Positions 52,453 through 63,640 of a DNA stretch of 64,000 nucleotides are shown one piece after another (the first letter of the stretch is position 1; each line of letters starts with the position of its first letter). Made by a program: the position numbers and the translations under genes. The notes below the pieces were generated by a model. The model searched no databases, was not told the DNA's origin, and worked only from the letters and a program-made list of their open reading frames with translations. Source of the stretch: Burkholderia oklahomensis C6786 (GTDB lineage: Bacteria; Pseudomonadota; Gammaproteobacteria; Burkholderiales; Burkholderiaceae). The stretch covers positions 2,108,001 through 2,172,000 of the forward strand of contig NZ_CP009555.1 in the NCBI RefSeq assembly GCF_000959365.1, given 5' to 3'.

Positions 52453-54267
52453 ATGAATGCCCGACTCCCCGATCCGTCGCCCGTGCCGGCGCGTCTTGCC
52501 CTGCTGCGCGGCGCGATGGCGCGCGAGGATCTGGCCGCCTACGTGGTGCCGTCCGCCGATCCCCATTTGTCCGAATATTTGCCCGAGCGCTGGCAGGCGC
52601 GTCAGTGGCTGTCGGGCTTCACCGGCTCGGTCGGCACGCTCGTCGTGACCGCCGACTTCGCGGGCCTCTGGGTCGACAGCCGCTACTGGGTCCAGGCCGA
52701 AGCGCAGCTCGCCGGCACCGGCGTCGCGCTGATGAAGATGATGGGCGGGCAGCAGACGCAGCCGCACGTCGAATGGCTCGCCGCGCACGTGCCCGCGGGC
52801 ATGACGGTCGGCGTCGACGGCGCGGTGCTCGGCGTCGCGGCGGCGCGCGCGCTGACGGCGGCGCTCACGCCGCGCGGCATCGTGCTGCGCACCGATCTCG
52901 ACCTGCTCGACGCGATCTGGCCGCAGCGTCCGTCGTTGCCCGCCGACGCGATCTTCGAGCATGCGGCGCCGCAGGCCGATACGGCGCGCGAGGGCAAGCT
53001 CGCGCAGGTGCGCCGCGCGATGCAGGAACAGGGCGCGCAGTGGCACTTCGTGTCGACGCTCGACGATCTCGCGTGGCTCTTCAACCTGCGCGGCGCCGAC
53101 GTCAACTACAACCCGGTGTTCGTCGCGCATGCGCTCGTCGGCCTCGAGCGCGCGACGCTCTTCATCGCCGATGGCAAGGTGTCGGCCGAACTCGCGACGT
53201 CGCTCGCGCAAGGCGGCGTCGACGTGAGGCCGTACGACGCCGCGGCCGCGGCGCTCGCCGCGCTGCCGGAGGGCGCGGGGCTCCTGATCGATCCGCGCCG
53301 CGTGACGTATGGGCTGCTGCAGGCGGTGCCGCAGCAGGTGCGCGTGATCGAGGCGGTGAATCCGTCGACGTTCGCGAAGTCGCGCAAGACGCCCGCCGAG
53401 ATCGAGCACGTGCGCGCGACGATGGAGCTCGACGGCGCGGCGCTCGCCGAATTCTTCGCGTGGTTCGAAGGCGCGCTCGGCCGCGAGACGATCACCGAAC
53501 TGACGATCGACGAAAAGCTGACCGCCGTGCGCGCGCGCCGGCCGGGCTACGTGTCGCCGAGCTTCGCGACGATCGCGGGCTTCAACGCGAACGGCGCGAT
53601 GCCGCACTACCGCGCGACGCGCGCCGCGCACGCGACGATCGAAGGCGACGGCCTGTTGCTGATCGATTCCGGCGGCCAGTATCTGAGCGGGACGACCGAC
53701 ATCACGCGGGTGGTGCCGGTCGGCGTGATCGACGATGCGCACCGGCGCGACTTCACGATCGTGCTGAAGGCGATGATGGCGCTGTCGCGCGCGCGCTTTC
53801 CGCGCGGCATTCGCTCGCCGATGCTCGATGCGATCGCGCGCGCGCCGATGTGGCAGGCCGGGCTCGATTATGGACATGGGACGGGGCACGGCGTCGGCTA
53901 TTTCCTGAACGTTCACGAAGGGCCGCAGGTGATCTCGCACTACGCGCCCGCCGAGCCGTACACGGCGATGGAAGAGGGGATGATCACGTCGATCGAGCCG
54001 GGCGTGTACCGGCCGGGCAAGTGGGGCGTGCGGATCGAGAACCTCGTCGTGAACCGCGCGGCGGGACAGACCGAGTTCGGCGACTTCCTCGAATTCGAGA
54101 CGCTGACGCTCTGCCCGATCGACACGCGCTGCGTGCTGCCCGCGCTCCTCGACGATGAAGAGCGCGCGTGGCTCGATGCGTATCATGCGACGGTGCGCGA
54201 GCGGGTCGGCAAGCATCTGTCGGGCGATGCGAAAGCATGGCTCGACGCGCGCACGCAGCCGATCTGA
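52453..54267 (+). CDS. M24-family Xaa-Pro aminopeptidase (aminopeptidase P)
   Basis: A 604-residue protein with two creatinase-like N-terminal domains and a C-terminal pita-bread metallopeptidase domain. Metal ligands are visible: the two aspartates in LLIDSGGQYLSGTTDITRV, the histidine in HGTGHGVGYFLNVHEGP and the two glutamates in ITSIEPGVY and VRIENLVV. The length fits the long eukaryote-like aminopeptidase P group. It removes N-terminal residues preceding proline. A 7-bp repeat follows it. Confidence 0.94.
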   Translation: MNARLPDPSPVPARLALLRGAMAREDLAAYVVPSADPHLSEYLPERWQARQWLSGFTGSVGTLVVTADFAGLWVDSRYWVQAEAQLAGTGVALMKMMGGQQTQPHVEWLAAHVPAGMTVGVDGAVLGVAAARALTAALTPRGIVLRTDLDLLDAIWPQRPSLPADAIFEHAAPQADTAREGKLAQVRRAMQEQGAQWHFVSTLDDLAWLFNLRGADVNYNPVFVAHALVGLERATLFIADGKVSAELATSLAQGGVDVRPYDAAAAALAALPEGAGLLIDPRRVTYGLLQAVPQQVRVIEAVNPSTFAKSRKTPAEIEHVRATMELDGAALAEFFAWFEGALGRETITELTIDEKLTAVRARRPGYVSPSFATIAGFNANGAMPHYRATRAAHATIEGDGLLLIDSGGQYLSGTTDITRVVPVGVIDDAHRRDFTIVLKAMMALSRARFPRGIRSPMLDAIARAPMWQAGLDYGHGTGHGVGYFLNVHEGPQVISHYAPAEPYTAMEEGMITSIEPGVYRPGKWGVRIENLVVNRAAGQTEFGDFLEFETLTLCPIDTRCVLPALLDDEERAWLDAYHATVRERVGKHLSGDAKAWLDARTQPI

Positions 54268-54300
54268 CGCGCGGCTTCGGTCGCCGGCCGGCGAACCGGG

Positions 54301-54325
54301 AATCGGCAATCGGCAATCGGCAATC
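54301..54325. repeat. 7-bp tandem repeat, about 3.5 copies
   Basis: The unit AATCGGC is repeated three times plus a partial copy between the M24 aminopeptidase and isochorismatase-like genes. Confidence 0.85.
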
Positions 54326-54363
54326 GACACGAACGATCGAACGATAAGGACGGAGAGCGACGG

Positions 54364-54915
54364 ATGACGAACGCAGCGGTGATCGTGGTCGACATGCAGC
54401 GCGGGCTGCTGCAGCGGGCGAAGCCCGCGCACCGGCTGGACGAGGTCGTCGCGGGCATCAACCGGTTGACGGCGGCGGCGCGCGCGGCGGGCGCGCCCGT
54501 GTGCTTCGTGCAGCACGACGGCGACGCTGACGACGACGTCGTGCCCGGCACGCCCGGCTGGCACCTGCATGCGGATCTCGTCTGCGCCGATGCCGACTGG
54601 CGGATCCGCAAGCGCGAAAGCGATTCGTTCCGCGACACGCCGCTCGCCGCACAGCTCGATGCGCACGGGATCGACGCGGTGGTGATCTGCGGCTATGCGT
54701 CGGAATTCTGCGTCGATTCGGCGGCGCGCCGCGCGGCGCTCCTCGGCTATCGGACGACGGTCGTCTCCGATCTGCATACGACGAACGACCGCCCGCACCT
54801 GAGCGCGGCGCAAGTCGTCGCGCATCACAATTTCATCTGGACCAATTGCACGTTCTCGGGCAACGGCGTCGCGCCGCGGCTGCTCGAAGACGTGCTCGCA
54901 ACGGAGTTCGCATGA
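54364..54915 (+). CDS. Isochorismatase-like cysteine hydrolase
   Basis: A 183-residue protein with the catalytic triad of the family: Asp in AVIVVDMQRGLL, Lys in RIRKRESDSF and Cys in GYASEFCVDSAAR. Relatives hydrolyse amides such as nicotinamide, N-carbamoyl compounds or isochorismate; the substrate here is unknown. The stop overlaps the start of the HAD gene (ATGA), so both products may act in one pathway. Confidence 0.92.
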   Translation: MTNAAVIVVDMQRGLLQRAKPAHRLDEVVAGINRLTAAARAAGAPVCFVQHDGDADDDVVPGTPGWHLHADLVCADADWRIRKRESDSFRDTPLAAQLDAHGIDAVVICGYASEFCVDSAARRAALLGYRTTVVSDLHTTNDRPHLSAAQVVAHHNFIWTNCTFSGNGVAPRLLEDVLATEFA

Positions 54916-55535
54916 CCATCAAGGCAGTCGTGTTCGATTTCGGCGGAGTGCTGATCGACTGGAGTCCCGAGTATCTGTACCAGCGGCTGATTCCGGACGA
55001 AACCGAGCGGCGCTGGTTTCTCACGCACGTGTGCGGGATGGACTGGGTGGTGAAGCAGGACGGCGGACAGACGATCGAGGAGGCGACCGCGGAGCGCGTC
55101 GCGGCGTTTCCCGAGCACGAAGCGCTGATCCGCGCGTTCTACGCGCGCTGGCACGAGATGATCGGCGGCGAGATCGAAGGCGGCACAGCGCTCGTCGACA
55201 AGCTCGACGCGCATGGCGTGCCGCTCTTCGGCCTCACGAACTGGTCCGCGCAGACGTTTCCTTATGCGTGGGAGAATTTTCCGGTGCTGCGCCGCTTCAA
55301 GGATATCGTCGTGTCGGGGCGCGTGAAGCTCGTGAAGCCGGATCCGGCGATCTACCGGGAGATGCACGCGCGGATCGAGCCGCATCTGCCGGGCGTCGCG
55401 CCGCACGAGCTCGTCTTCATCGACGACAACGCGAAGAACGCCGCCGCCGCGAACGCGCTCGGCTGGCACGGGGTTCATCACACGAGCGCCGATGCGACGG
55501 AGGCGCGGTTGCGCGAGCTGGGCTTGTTCGGTTGA
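54912..55535 (+). CDS. HAD-superfamily hydrolase (subfamily IA)
   Basis: A 207-residue HAD hydrolase. The ATG at 54912 gives MTIKAVVFDFGGVLIDWSP with motif I (DFGGV, a variant seen in many IA members, where the second Asp is Gly), motif II in FGLTNWSAQ, the lysine in VKLVKPDPAIY and motif III in LVFIDDNAKNAAAA. The F-G-G variant and L-T-N-W recall haloacid dehalogenase/epoxide hydrolase N-domain relatives. Coupled to the isochorismatase-like gene by a 4-bp overlap and followed by a terminator. Confidence 0.92.
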   Translation: MTIKAVVFDFGGVLIDWSPEYLYQRLIPDETERRWFLTHVCGMDWVVKQDGGQTIEEATAERVAAFPEHEALIRAFYARWHEMIGGEIEGGTALVDKLDAHGVPLFGLTNWSAQTFPYAWENFPVLRRFKDIVVSGRVKLVKPDPAIYREMHARIEPHLPGVAPHELVFIDDNAKNAAAANALGWHGVHHTSADATEARLRELGLFG

Positions 55536-55617
55536 AGGTAGACAAGGCGGCGGCGGAGCGACGCTGCGTCGCCGCCGGCGTTGCGCGGGCGAGTCGGCGG
55601 TGCGCCGCCGGCACCCA

Positions 55618-55648
55618 TGAAAAAAGCGGGCACGTCGCCCGCTTTTTG
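55618..55648. terminator. Bidirectional terminator between HAD and ettA genes
   Basis: AAAAAAGCGGGC and GCCCGCTTTTTG flank a short ACGTC loop. It serves the HAD gene; the ettA transcript from the other side can also use it. Confidence 0.93.
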
Positions 55649-55764
55649 TTTCGCGTCGCACACGGCGCAGGTCATGCGTCGTGCGCGGCAGCCGTCGCGG
55701 CGGCCGATCGCCGATCGCGCGACGCCGGTTCCGGCAAACGGCAAACGCATCCGCGCGCCGGCCG

Positions 55765-57432
<1,668 letters not shown>

Positions 57433-57767
57433 CTGCGTGAATGAAAGAGTAGAAGTTCACGCGGCCGCGCGCCGGCAGGCGGCCGACGGCGGCGACGTGT
57501 GCGATTCGGTTCGTGAAAGCGGCCGCCGCGCAGCCGCGGCGGCGCCGCCGCGGCTGCGCGGCGCGAACCGCCATTGTACTTCGGCGCGGTGCGGGAGCGC
57601 GCCGGACATGCGGCGAATGCGTGTCTGCGGGGCGATGGCGCTTCGGGCGCGTGGCGACGTTGGCCGGCTGCCTGAGTCGCCGAGCTGCCGAGGCGGTTCG
57701 CCGTCGCGCGAAACGAAGCGCGGCTGCTGCAATGCGGTTTCGGCCTCGACGCGGTTTCGCCGCCGCG
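57433..57767. other. Intergenic region with 40-bp palindrome
   Basis: A 335-bp gap upstream of ettA and downstream of the DUF3761 gene, no supported gene. Its main feature is a perfect 40-bp inverted repeat at 57524-57563. Confidence 0.6.
57524..57563. repeat. Perfect 40-bp palindrome
   Basis: CGCCGCGCAGCCGCGGCGGC is followed directly by its exact reverse complement, giving a 20-bp stem with no spacer. It lies about 90 bases upstream of the ettA start. It may form a hairpin in the ettA leader, act as a terminator-like barrier, or be a protein site. Confidence 0.9.
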
Positions 57768-58082
57768 TCACAGCCAGGCGGCGACGCCGCCGTGCCCCGA
57801 GCACGTGCCGCGTCGATGCCGGCTGAAGCTGTACGCGCCGTCGCGGCAGCGGGCCGTCGCGCCCTCGGGGACACGGCCCGATTTCGAATGCGCGGGCGCG
57901 TGCACGGTTTCTCCGTCGCGGTTCCGGTACGTGTCGTGGCGGTCGAGATCCGCTTCGCCGCCGACGGCGGGCGCGCTCGGCGCGTAGGCGAATGCGGGCG
58001 CGAGCGGGAGCGCGAGCGGGAGCGTCGCGATGGCGAGCGTGACGGCGATGCGCCGCGCCGCGCGGGACAGCGGAAGTAGCAT
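57768..58082 (-). CDS. Secreted DUF3761-type small protein
   Basis: A 104-residue protein beginning at the ATG at 58082 with a signal peptide of about 32 residues (RRIAVTLAIATLPLALPLAPAFA). The mature end has the DUF3761 pattern: a Y-R-N-R-D-G-E-T-V-H-A-P motif, ATARCRDGAYSFSRHRRGTCSGHGGVAAWL, with two cysteines likely bridged. Its function is unknown; it should be periplasmic or secreted. Confidence 0.85.
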   Translation of the reverse strand: MLLPLSRAARRIAVTLAIATLPLALPLAPAFAYAPSAPAVGGEADLDRHDTYRNRDGETVHAPAHSKSGRVPEGATARCRDGAYSFSRHRRGTCSGHGGVAAWL

Positions 58083-58217
58083 GGTCTCTCTCGATTGTCG
58101 TTGTCGGTATGGCCAGGCGGCAGGACGGCATATTAACCGCAGCGAGGCGCTGAAGAAACTCCGCTGCGCATCGTCAAACAAAGAGGCGAGACATGTTTCG
58201 ATGGAGGAAGCAGACCC

Positions 58218-59183
58218 ATGAATCGACAAATTGACCGGACACGACTGCGGGCGGCGCTTGCCGGCGTCGCGATCGGCCTCGCCGCGTGCGCGGGCGGCGG
58301 GCCGGTCGGCGAAGCGCCCGCGACGCCGCCGCTCGTCGTCGCGCACCGCGGCGGCACGGGCGACGCGCCGGAGAACACGCTCGAGGCGATTCGCGAGGCG
58401 GTCGCGAATCGCGCGGACGCGATCTGGCTGACTGTCCAGCTGAGCCGCGACGGCATACCGGTGTTGTACCGGCCCGCCGACCTGTCGGCGCTGACGCAGT
58501 CGAGCGGCCCGGTCGCCCGGTACGCAGCGGCGCAGCTCGCGCAGATGAACGCGGGCTGGAATTTTCGGGACGCGAGCGGGCGGTATCCGTATCGCGCCCG
58601 CCCGGCCGGCATTCCGACGCTGCGCGACGCATTGCGTGCGATTCCGCCCGCGATGCCGGTCGTGCTCGACATGAAGGCGCTGCCGGCCGGGCCGCAGGCG
58701 AAGGCCGTCGCGGATGTGCTGACGAGCGAGTCCGCGTGGCCGCGCGTGACGATTTATTCGACCGACGCGGCTTATCAGGCCGCGTTTGCGTCGTACCCGC
58801 AGGCGCGACTCTTCGAGTCGCGCGATGCGACGCGAGGGCGGCTCGTGAACGTGCTGCTCGGCGGTGCGTGCGAAGGCGCGCCCGATGCGCCCGTGTGGGC
58901 CGGCTTCGAGATGCGCCGGAATTTGACGGTGAGCGAGCGCTTCACGCTCGGCGAGGGCGTGTCGAAGGTGGCGGCAACATTGTGGACGCCCGCGACCGTC
59001 GCGTGCTTCAAGCAGCGCGCGAATGTCCATATTCTCGCGATCGCGGTGAACGACGCGGACGATTACCGCGCGGCCGCGTGTCTCGGGGTCGACGCGGTGC
59101 TCGCGGATTCGCCGCGCAGGATGGCCGCGATCAAGGCGGCGCTGCAGGCGCGGCCGTTGCGGTGCGGAAAGGAGACGCGATAG
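58218..59183 (+). CDS. GDPD-like lipoprotein with altered metal site
   Basis: A 321-residue protein with a lipoprotein signal (lipobox LAAC, Cys24) and a TIM-barrel fold related to glycerophosphodiester phosphodiesterase. The start VVAHRGGTGDAPENTLEAIREAV keeps the catalytic H-R-G and E-N-T. However, the E-x-D metal ligands expected on the next strand are replaced (AIWLTVQLSRDGIPVLY) and the HD catalytic pair is replaced by YR. It is therefore probably catalytically impaired or has another substrate. It begins 135 bp after the DUF3761 gene and is divergent from it. Confidence 0.8.
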   Translation: MNRQIDRTRLRAALAGVAIGLAACAGGGPVGEAPATPPLVVAHRGGTGDAPENTLEAIREAVANRADAIWLTVQLSRDGIPVLYRPADLSALTQSSGPVARYAAAQLAQMNAGWNFRDASGRYPYRARPAGIPTLRDALRAIPPAMPVVLDMKALPAGPQAKAVADVLTSESAWPRVTIYSTDAAYQAAFASYPQARLFESRDATRGRLVNVLLGGACEGAPDAPVWAGFEMRRNLTVSERFTLGEGVSKVAATLWTPATVACFKQRANVHILAIAVNDADDYRAAACLGVDAVLADSPRRMAAIKAALQARPLRCGKETR

Positions 59184-59289
59184 ACGGAAAGCGCGACGGC
59201 CGTGCGCGGCAGGCGTGTCGAGCGGATGTGCCGAATTGGTCGGATTGACCGGCAACGGCGCGGTCGGCTTGCGGCGTCGGGCGCTCATG

Positions 59290-59596
59290 GCGCGGCGTCG
59301 AGGACGGCACGTCGTACGGCACGCCGGCGCTCAAGGTGAAGGGCAAGCTGCTCGCGCGATTGCGCGAGGACGGCGACACGCTCGTCGTCAAGGGCGTCGG
59401 CCCGGACGAGCGCGCATGGCTGATCGAATCGGCGCCCGACGTGTTCTATGTGACCGATCACTACGTCGGATGGCCGATCGTGCTGGTGCGCCTGTCGGCC
59501 GCGCATCCCGACACCGTGAAGGCGCTGCTTCTGCGCGAATGGCAGGCGATCGCGCCCGCGAAATGGCGCGACGAGACGGCGGGCGGCGCGCCGTGA
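59290..59596 (+). pseudogene. MmcQ/YjbR-like gene, broken 5' end
   Basis: From about 59290 the frame reads GVEDGTSYGTPALKVKGKLLARLREDGDTLVV and continues to WQAIAPAKWR, the typical MmcQ/YjbR double-wing DNA-binding-like fold. The family normally has about 15-20 residues before GVEDGTS; here the upstream codons hit a stop at about 59247 and the expected N-terminus is not found in frame. A neighbouring frame reads ELVGLTGNGAVGL, which may be the shifted remnant. A shortened product from GTG 59336 is possible but would lack the first strand. Confidence 0.6.
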
Positions 59597-60052
59597 TTTG
59601 TCTGTCGACGCGCGTTTTTCGTCGCTGCACTTGCTTCACGAAGCGTCGTCCGTTGGCCTCCGGCCGTTTTTTTCGAGCGGCTTCGCGGGCCCGCGCGACA
59701 GCGCCGGACGGGCCGCGCATCGCCCGCGTCTTCATCGATGCGACAAATGGTTCTATCGAAATTCGCCAATTGGTTCTTAGTCGCGAACCGTTTGATGCTT
59801 ACACTGCTTCGCTTCGAAGGCGGCTGACCATGATGCCGACGACAGGGGCGCCGCGATGCGCCGCCGCATGCGCGGCGCATCGCAAACGCAGTTTCGCGGA
59901 TCTGCGCGGCGCATCCGTCCGGGCGGCCGCAGGCGCGATGCCCGGCCGACGCGCGACGCACGTCGCGACGAGCACGGTTCGATAACAAAAAAGCCCCGCG
60001 CCGCCTTCACACGATGCCCGGTCATACCGGAACCGTTTATTTGGAGAGAGAC
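59597..60052. other. Intergenic region with hairpin
   Basis: About 450 bp without a supported gene. A 12-bp stem (GCGATGCGCCGC at 59853-59864 and GCGGCGCATCGC at 59872-59883) is the only structure seen, not followed by T residues. The part at 59745-59800 is AT-richer and may carry the permease promoter. Confidence 0.5.
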
Positions 60053-61456
60053 ATGAAAGGAAGTCAGACAGGCCTGGGAACCGGCCTGAAGCAGCGTCAC
60101 GTCACGATGCTGTCGATCGCGGGCGTGATCGGCGCCGGGCTGTTCGTCGGCTCGGGGCACGCGATCGCGGAAGCCGGGCCGGCCGCGCTGATCGCCTACG
60201 CGATCGCGGGCCTGCTCGTCGTGCTCGTGATGCGGATGCTCGGCGAGATGGCGGTCGCACAGCCGGACAGCGGCTCGTTCTCGACCTATGCCGATCGCGC
60301 GATCGGCCATTGGGCGGGCTTCACGATCGGCTGGCTCTACTGGTGGTTCTGGGTGCTCGTGATTCCGATCGAGGCGACGGCCGCGGCGACGATCCTCAAC
60401 GCATGGTTCCCCGGCGTCGCGACGTGGATCTTCGCGCTCGGCATCACGTCGGTGCTCACCTTGACGAACCTCTTCTCGGTCAAGAACTACGGCGAGTTCG
60501 AATTCTGGTTCGCGCTCATCAAGGTGGTCGCGATCGTCGTGTTCCTCGCGATCGGCGGCGCGGCGATCGTCGGCCTGCTGCCGGGCTCGAGCGTGTCGGG
60601 CGCCGCGCGGCTCGTGAACGCGGGCGGCTTCATGCCGAACGGAATCGGCGCGGTGCTCGCCGCGATGCTGACGACGATGTTCTCGTTTCTCGGCACCGAG
60701 ATCGTCACGATCGCCGCCGCCGAGTCCGAGCAGCCGGAGCGCCAGATCGTTCGCGCGACGAACTCGGTGATCTGGCGGATCTCGCTGTTCTATCTCGGCT
60801 CGATCTTCGTCGTCGCGGCGCTGGTGCCGTGGAACGACGCGCTCTTGCCCACGCACGGCTCGTATCAGCGCGCGATGGAGCTGATCGGCGTGCCGCACGC
60901 GAAGGCGATCATCGACGTGATCGTGCTCGTGTCGGTCGCGAGCTGCCTGAATTCGGCGCTCTATACGGCGTCGCGGATGATCTTCTCTCTGTCGACGCGC
61001 GGCGACGCGCCCGCGTTCCTGCGCCGCACCGACGCGAGCGGCACGCCGCGCGCGGCCGTGCTCGCGTCGACCGCATTCGGCTTCCTGACCGTGATCGCGA
61101 ACTACGTGATGCCCGAGCAGGTGTTCGGCTTCCTGCTCGCGACGTCGGGCGCGATCGCGCTGCTCGTCTATCTCGTGATCGCGATTTCGCAACTGCGGAT
61201 GCGCTCGACGCTCGACGCGACCGGCGAGCGTCCGCCGCTGCGGATGTGGTGCTTCCCGTGGCTCACGTGGGCGGTGATCCTGTTCATCTGCGGCGTGCTC
61301 GTCGTGATGCTGCTGCGCGAGGATCACCGGATGGAAATCGCCGCGACCGCTGTGCTTGCGCTCGCGGTCGTCACGGCGTCGTGGATGAATCGGCGCGCGC
61401 GCGGCGCCGAGGCGTCGGCGTCCGCGCCGCCTCGGGTGTCCGCGAACCCGCGGTGA
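60053..61456 (+). CDS. APC-family amino acid / GABA permease
   Basis: A 467-residue permease with about twelve helices, belonging to the amino acid transporter (AAT) group. GLKQRHVTMLSIAGVIGAGLFVGSGHAIAEAGPA is the hallmark first helix, followed by MRMLGEMAVAQPDSGSFSTYADRAIG. These and the ATILNAWFPGV segment resemble GabP-type gamma-aminobutyrate permeases, but substrate within the AAT group is hard to tell. The ATG at 60053 has a ribosome site (GGAGAGAGAC). Confidence 0.9.
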   Translation: MKGSQTGLGTGLKQRHVTMLSIAGVIGAGLFVGSGHAIAEAGPAALIAYAIAGLLVVLVMRMLGEMAVAQPDSGSFSTYADRAIGHWAGFTIGWLYWWFWVLVIPIEATAAATILNAWFPGVATWIFALGITSVLTLTNLFSVKNYGEFEFWFALIKVVAIVVFLAIGGAAIVGLLPGSSVSGAARLVNAGGFMPNGIGAVLAAMLTTMFSFLGTEIVTIAAAESEQPERQIVRATNSVIWRISLFYLGSIFVVAALVPWNDALLPTHGSYQRAMELIGVPHAKAIIDVIVLVSVASCLNSALYTASRMIFSLSTRGDAPAFLRRTDASGTPRAAVLASTAFGFLTVIANYVMPEQVFGFLLATSGAIALLVYLVIAISQLRMRSTLDATGERPPLRMWCFPWLTWAVILFICGVLVVMLLREDHRMEIAATAVLALAVVTASWMNRRARGAEASASAPPRVSANPR

Positions 61457-62106
61457 TGGGACATCGGCCAGGCGGCGCGCTGCCACCGGGCCGATCGCAT
61501 TCGGTTCGACAAGCGGGGCCTGGCGAAGCGCGGCGAGACACGCCGCGCCGAATGCAAGTTTCGAGACGACGGCGAGGTTCGCGGGCAGATGCAAGGGCGA
61601 CGAAGATGCATTTGCGCGCGGCTGATGTGCTGCGCGAAGCACGAGCCGAGCGTCGCGATCGGCTCGTGCTTGCCGATCGGATGCTTCGGCCGCGAGAGGG
61701 CCGAGATCTCCATCGGATTGACGTCTCCGACCGCGGAAGGCCAGAAGGCTCTCTTCGGCTGCAGCGCGTAGGGATTCGACAGGCTCGCCGGAAAGAGGAG
61801 ATTGATAGAAGCCGGGGCGCGTTGCCGCGAGCGCCGTTCGGCCGAGCCGGCAAGCGTGACATGTCACGAACCGGCGGTTTTTGAAGCGCGGAGAAGAGGG
61901 GGCGCTCGCGGGGCTCTGAGGGAGGCTTCGGGGAGACGATGGGCGGGATCGCCGGGGCCGGCGAGCGCCTCTTCGATCGAATCGGGAAGCGGCGTGAGGA
62001 GCGAGGATTTCGCGTTCGGCCCGATCCGCGCGAAATCGGTACGGCCCGGCGGTCGCGAGCGGCGAGCGATCCGCCGCCGCCTGCGTCCGCCGAGCCTGCG
62101 GTACGG
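61457..62106. other. Intergenic region
   Basis: About 650 bp between the permease gene and the end of ychF. Frames here are shadows with arginine- and alanine-rich composition. I see no RNA gene, terminator with a T run, or repeat. Confidence 0.4.
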
Positions 62107-63201
62107 CTAGACGTTGAACAGGAAGTTCATCACGTCGCCGTCATGCACGACGTACTCCTTGCCTTCCGCGCGCATCTTGCCTGCTTCCTTCGCGCCTTGC
62201 TCGCCCTTGTACGCGATGAAGTCGTCGTAGGCGATCGTCTGCGCGCGGATGAAGCCGCGCTCGAAATCCGTGTGGATCACGCCCGCCGCCTGCGGCGCGG
62301 TATCGCCGATGTGGATCGTCCACGCGCGCACTTCCTTCACGCCCGCGGTGAAGTACGTCTGCAGGCCGAGCAGCTTGAAGCCCGCGCGGATCACGCGGTC
62401 GAGGCCCGGCTCTTCCATGCCCATGTCGGCGAGGAACGCTTCCTTGTCGGCGTCGTCGAGATCGGCGATCTCCGCCTCGATCGCCGCGCATACCGCGACG
62501 ACCGGCGACTTCTCTGCTTCTGCGTACTGGCGGACCGCGTCGAGGTGCGGGTTGTTCGCGAAGCCGTCTTCCTTCACGTTCGCGACGTACATCGCCGGCT
62601 TCGCGGTGATCAGGCAGAACGGCTTGATGAGCGCCTGCTCGTCGTCGGACAGGTCGAGGCCGCGCACGGCCTTGCCCTGGTCGAGATGCGCGCGCGCCTT
62701 TTCGAGCACCGCGACGAGCTTCGCCGCTTCCTTGTCGTTGCCCGACTTCGCCGCCTTCGAATAGCGGGCGAGCGCCTTCTCGACGGTGGCGAGGTCGGCG
62801 AGCGCGAGTTCGGTGTTGATGACTTCGATGTCGTCGAGCGGGCTCACCTTGCCTGCGACGTGGATGACGTTTTCGTCCTCGAAGCAGCGCACGACGTGCG
62901 TGATCGCGTCGGTTTCGCGGATGTTCGCGAGGAACTGGTTGCCGAGGCCTTCGCCCTTGCTCGCGCCGGCGACGAGGCCCGCGATGTCGACGAACTCGAC
63001 GACGGCGGGCACGACGCGCTCGGGCTTGATGATGTCGGCGAGCGCTTTCAGGCGCGCGTCAGGCACTTCGACGACGCCGACGTTCGGCTCGATCGTGCAG
63101 AACGGATAGTTCTCGGCGGCGATGCCGGCCTTCGTCAGCGCGTTGAACAGGGTGGACTTGCCGACGTTGGGCAAGCCGACGATGCCGCATTTGAGACTCA
63201 T
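62107..63201 (-). CDS. ychF: Ribosome-binding ATPase YchF
   Basis: A 364-residue OBG-family protein. G1 is [19 protein letters not shown]2 [11 protein letters not shown]3 FVDIAGLV, and the usual NKxD is replaced by NVKE, the change that makes YchF prefer ATP over GTP. A coiled-coil insertion at about 130-190 and a C-terminal TGS domain complete the family layout. It binds ribosomes and responds to oxidative stress in E. coli. Confidence 0.97.
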   Translation of the reverse strand: MSLKCGIVGLPNVGKSTLFNALTKAGIAAENYPFCTIEPNVGVVEVPDARLKALADIIKPERVVPAVVEFVDIAGLVAGASKGEGLGNQFLANIRETDAITHVVRCFEDENVIHVAGKVSPLDDIEVINTELALADLATVEKALARYSKAAKSGNDKEAAKLVAVLEKARAHLDQGKAVRGLDLSDDEQALIKPFCLITAKPAMYVANVKEDGFANNPHLDAVRQYAEAEKSPVVAVCAAIEAEIADLDDADKEAFLADMGMEEPGLDRVIRAGFKLLGLQTYFTAGVKEVRAWTIHIGDTAPQAAGVIHTDFERGFIRAQTIAYDDFIAYKGEQGAKEAGKMRAEGKEYVVHDGDVMNFLFNV

Positions 63202-63640
63202 GGGTTCCTTCGGGATTCAATGGGTTGTGCGTGATGTGGGGCGCATCGTGCACGGCGCGGGGCGTTCGTCCGCGCGCTTTTTGGGCCACATCGGGGCCGG
63301 GCAGGAGCGCCCGTTCGGACGCTCGAGCGCAAGCGGGACGTGCGCTGCCACCAAAAGAGGCGATTGTAACTCGTTCGACGGCGCGCCAAGGCAACCGGCG
63401 GCGCGAGCGGCGTCGCCGCTCGCGGGCCGGCCGGCCGATGTCCGGGCAGTGCGGCCTCGCAGCCGACTCGGTATGAGCGATGTCGCTGCGCACGGCGAAG
63501 CGCGCATCGCATGAAAAGCGCGGGCGGAATCGCGTTCCGGCGTTCCGGACGAACATGGCCGGCGCCTTCAGGCGGCGGTGCGGTGCGCGCCGGCGTCGGT
63601 CGTCCTTCGTTCGCGCCGCCCCGCGAGGGCAGCGGGCGAA
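63202..63640. other. Intergenic region upstream of ychF
   Basis: About 440 bp with no supported gene; short GC-rich frames only. It should hold the ychF promoter. Confidence 0.4.
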
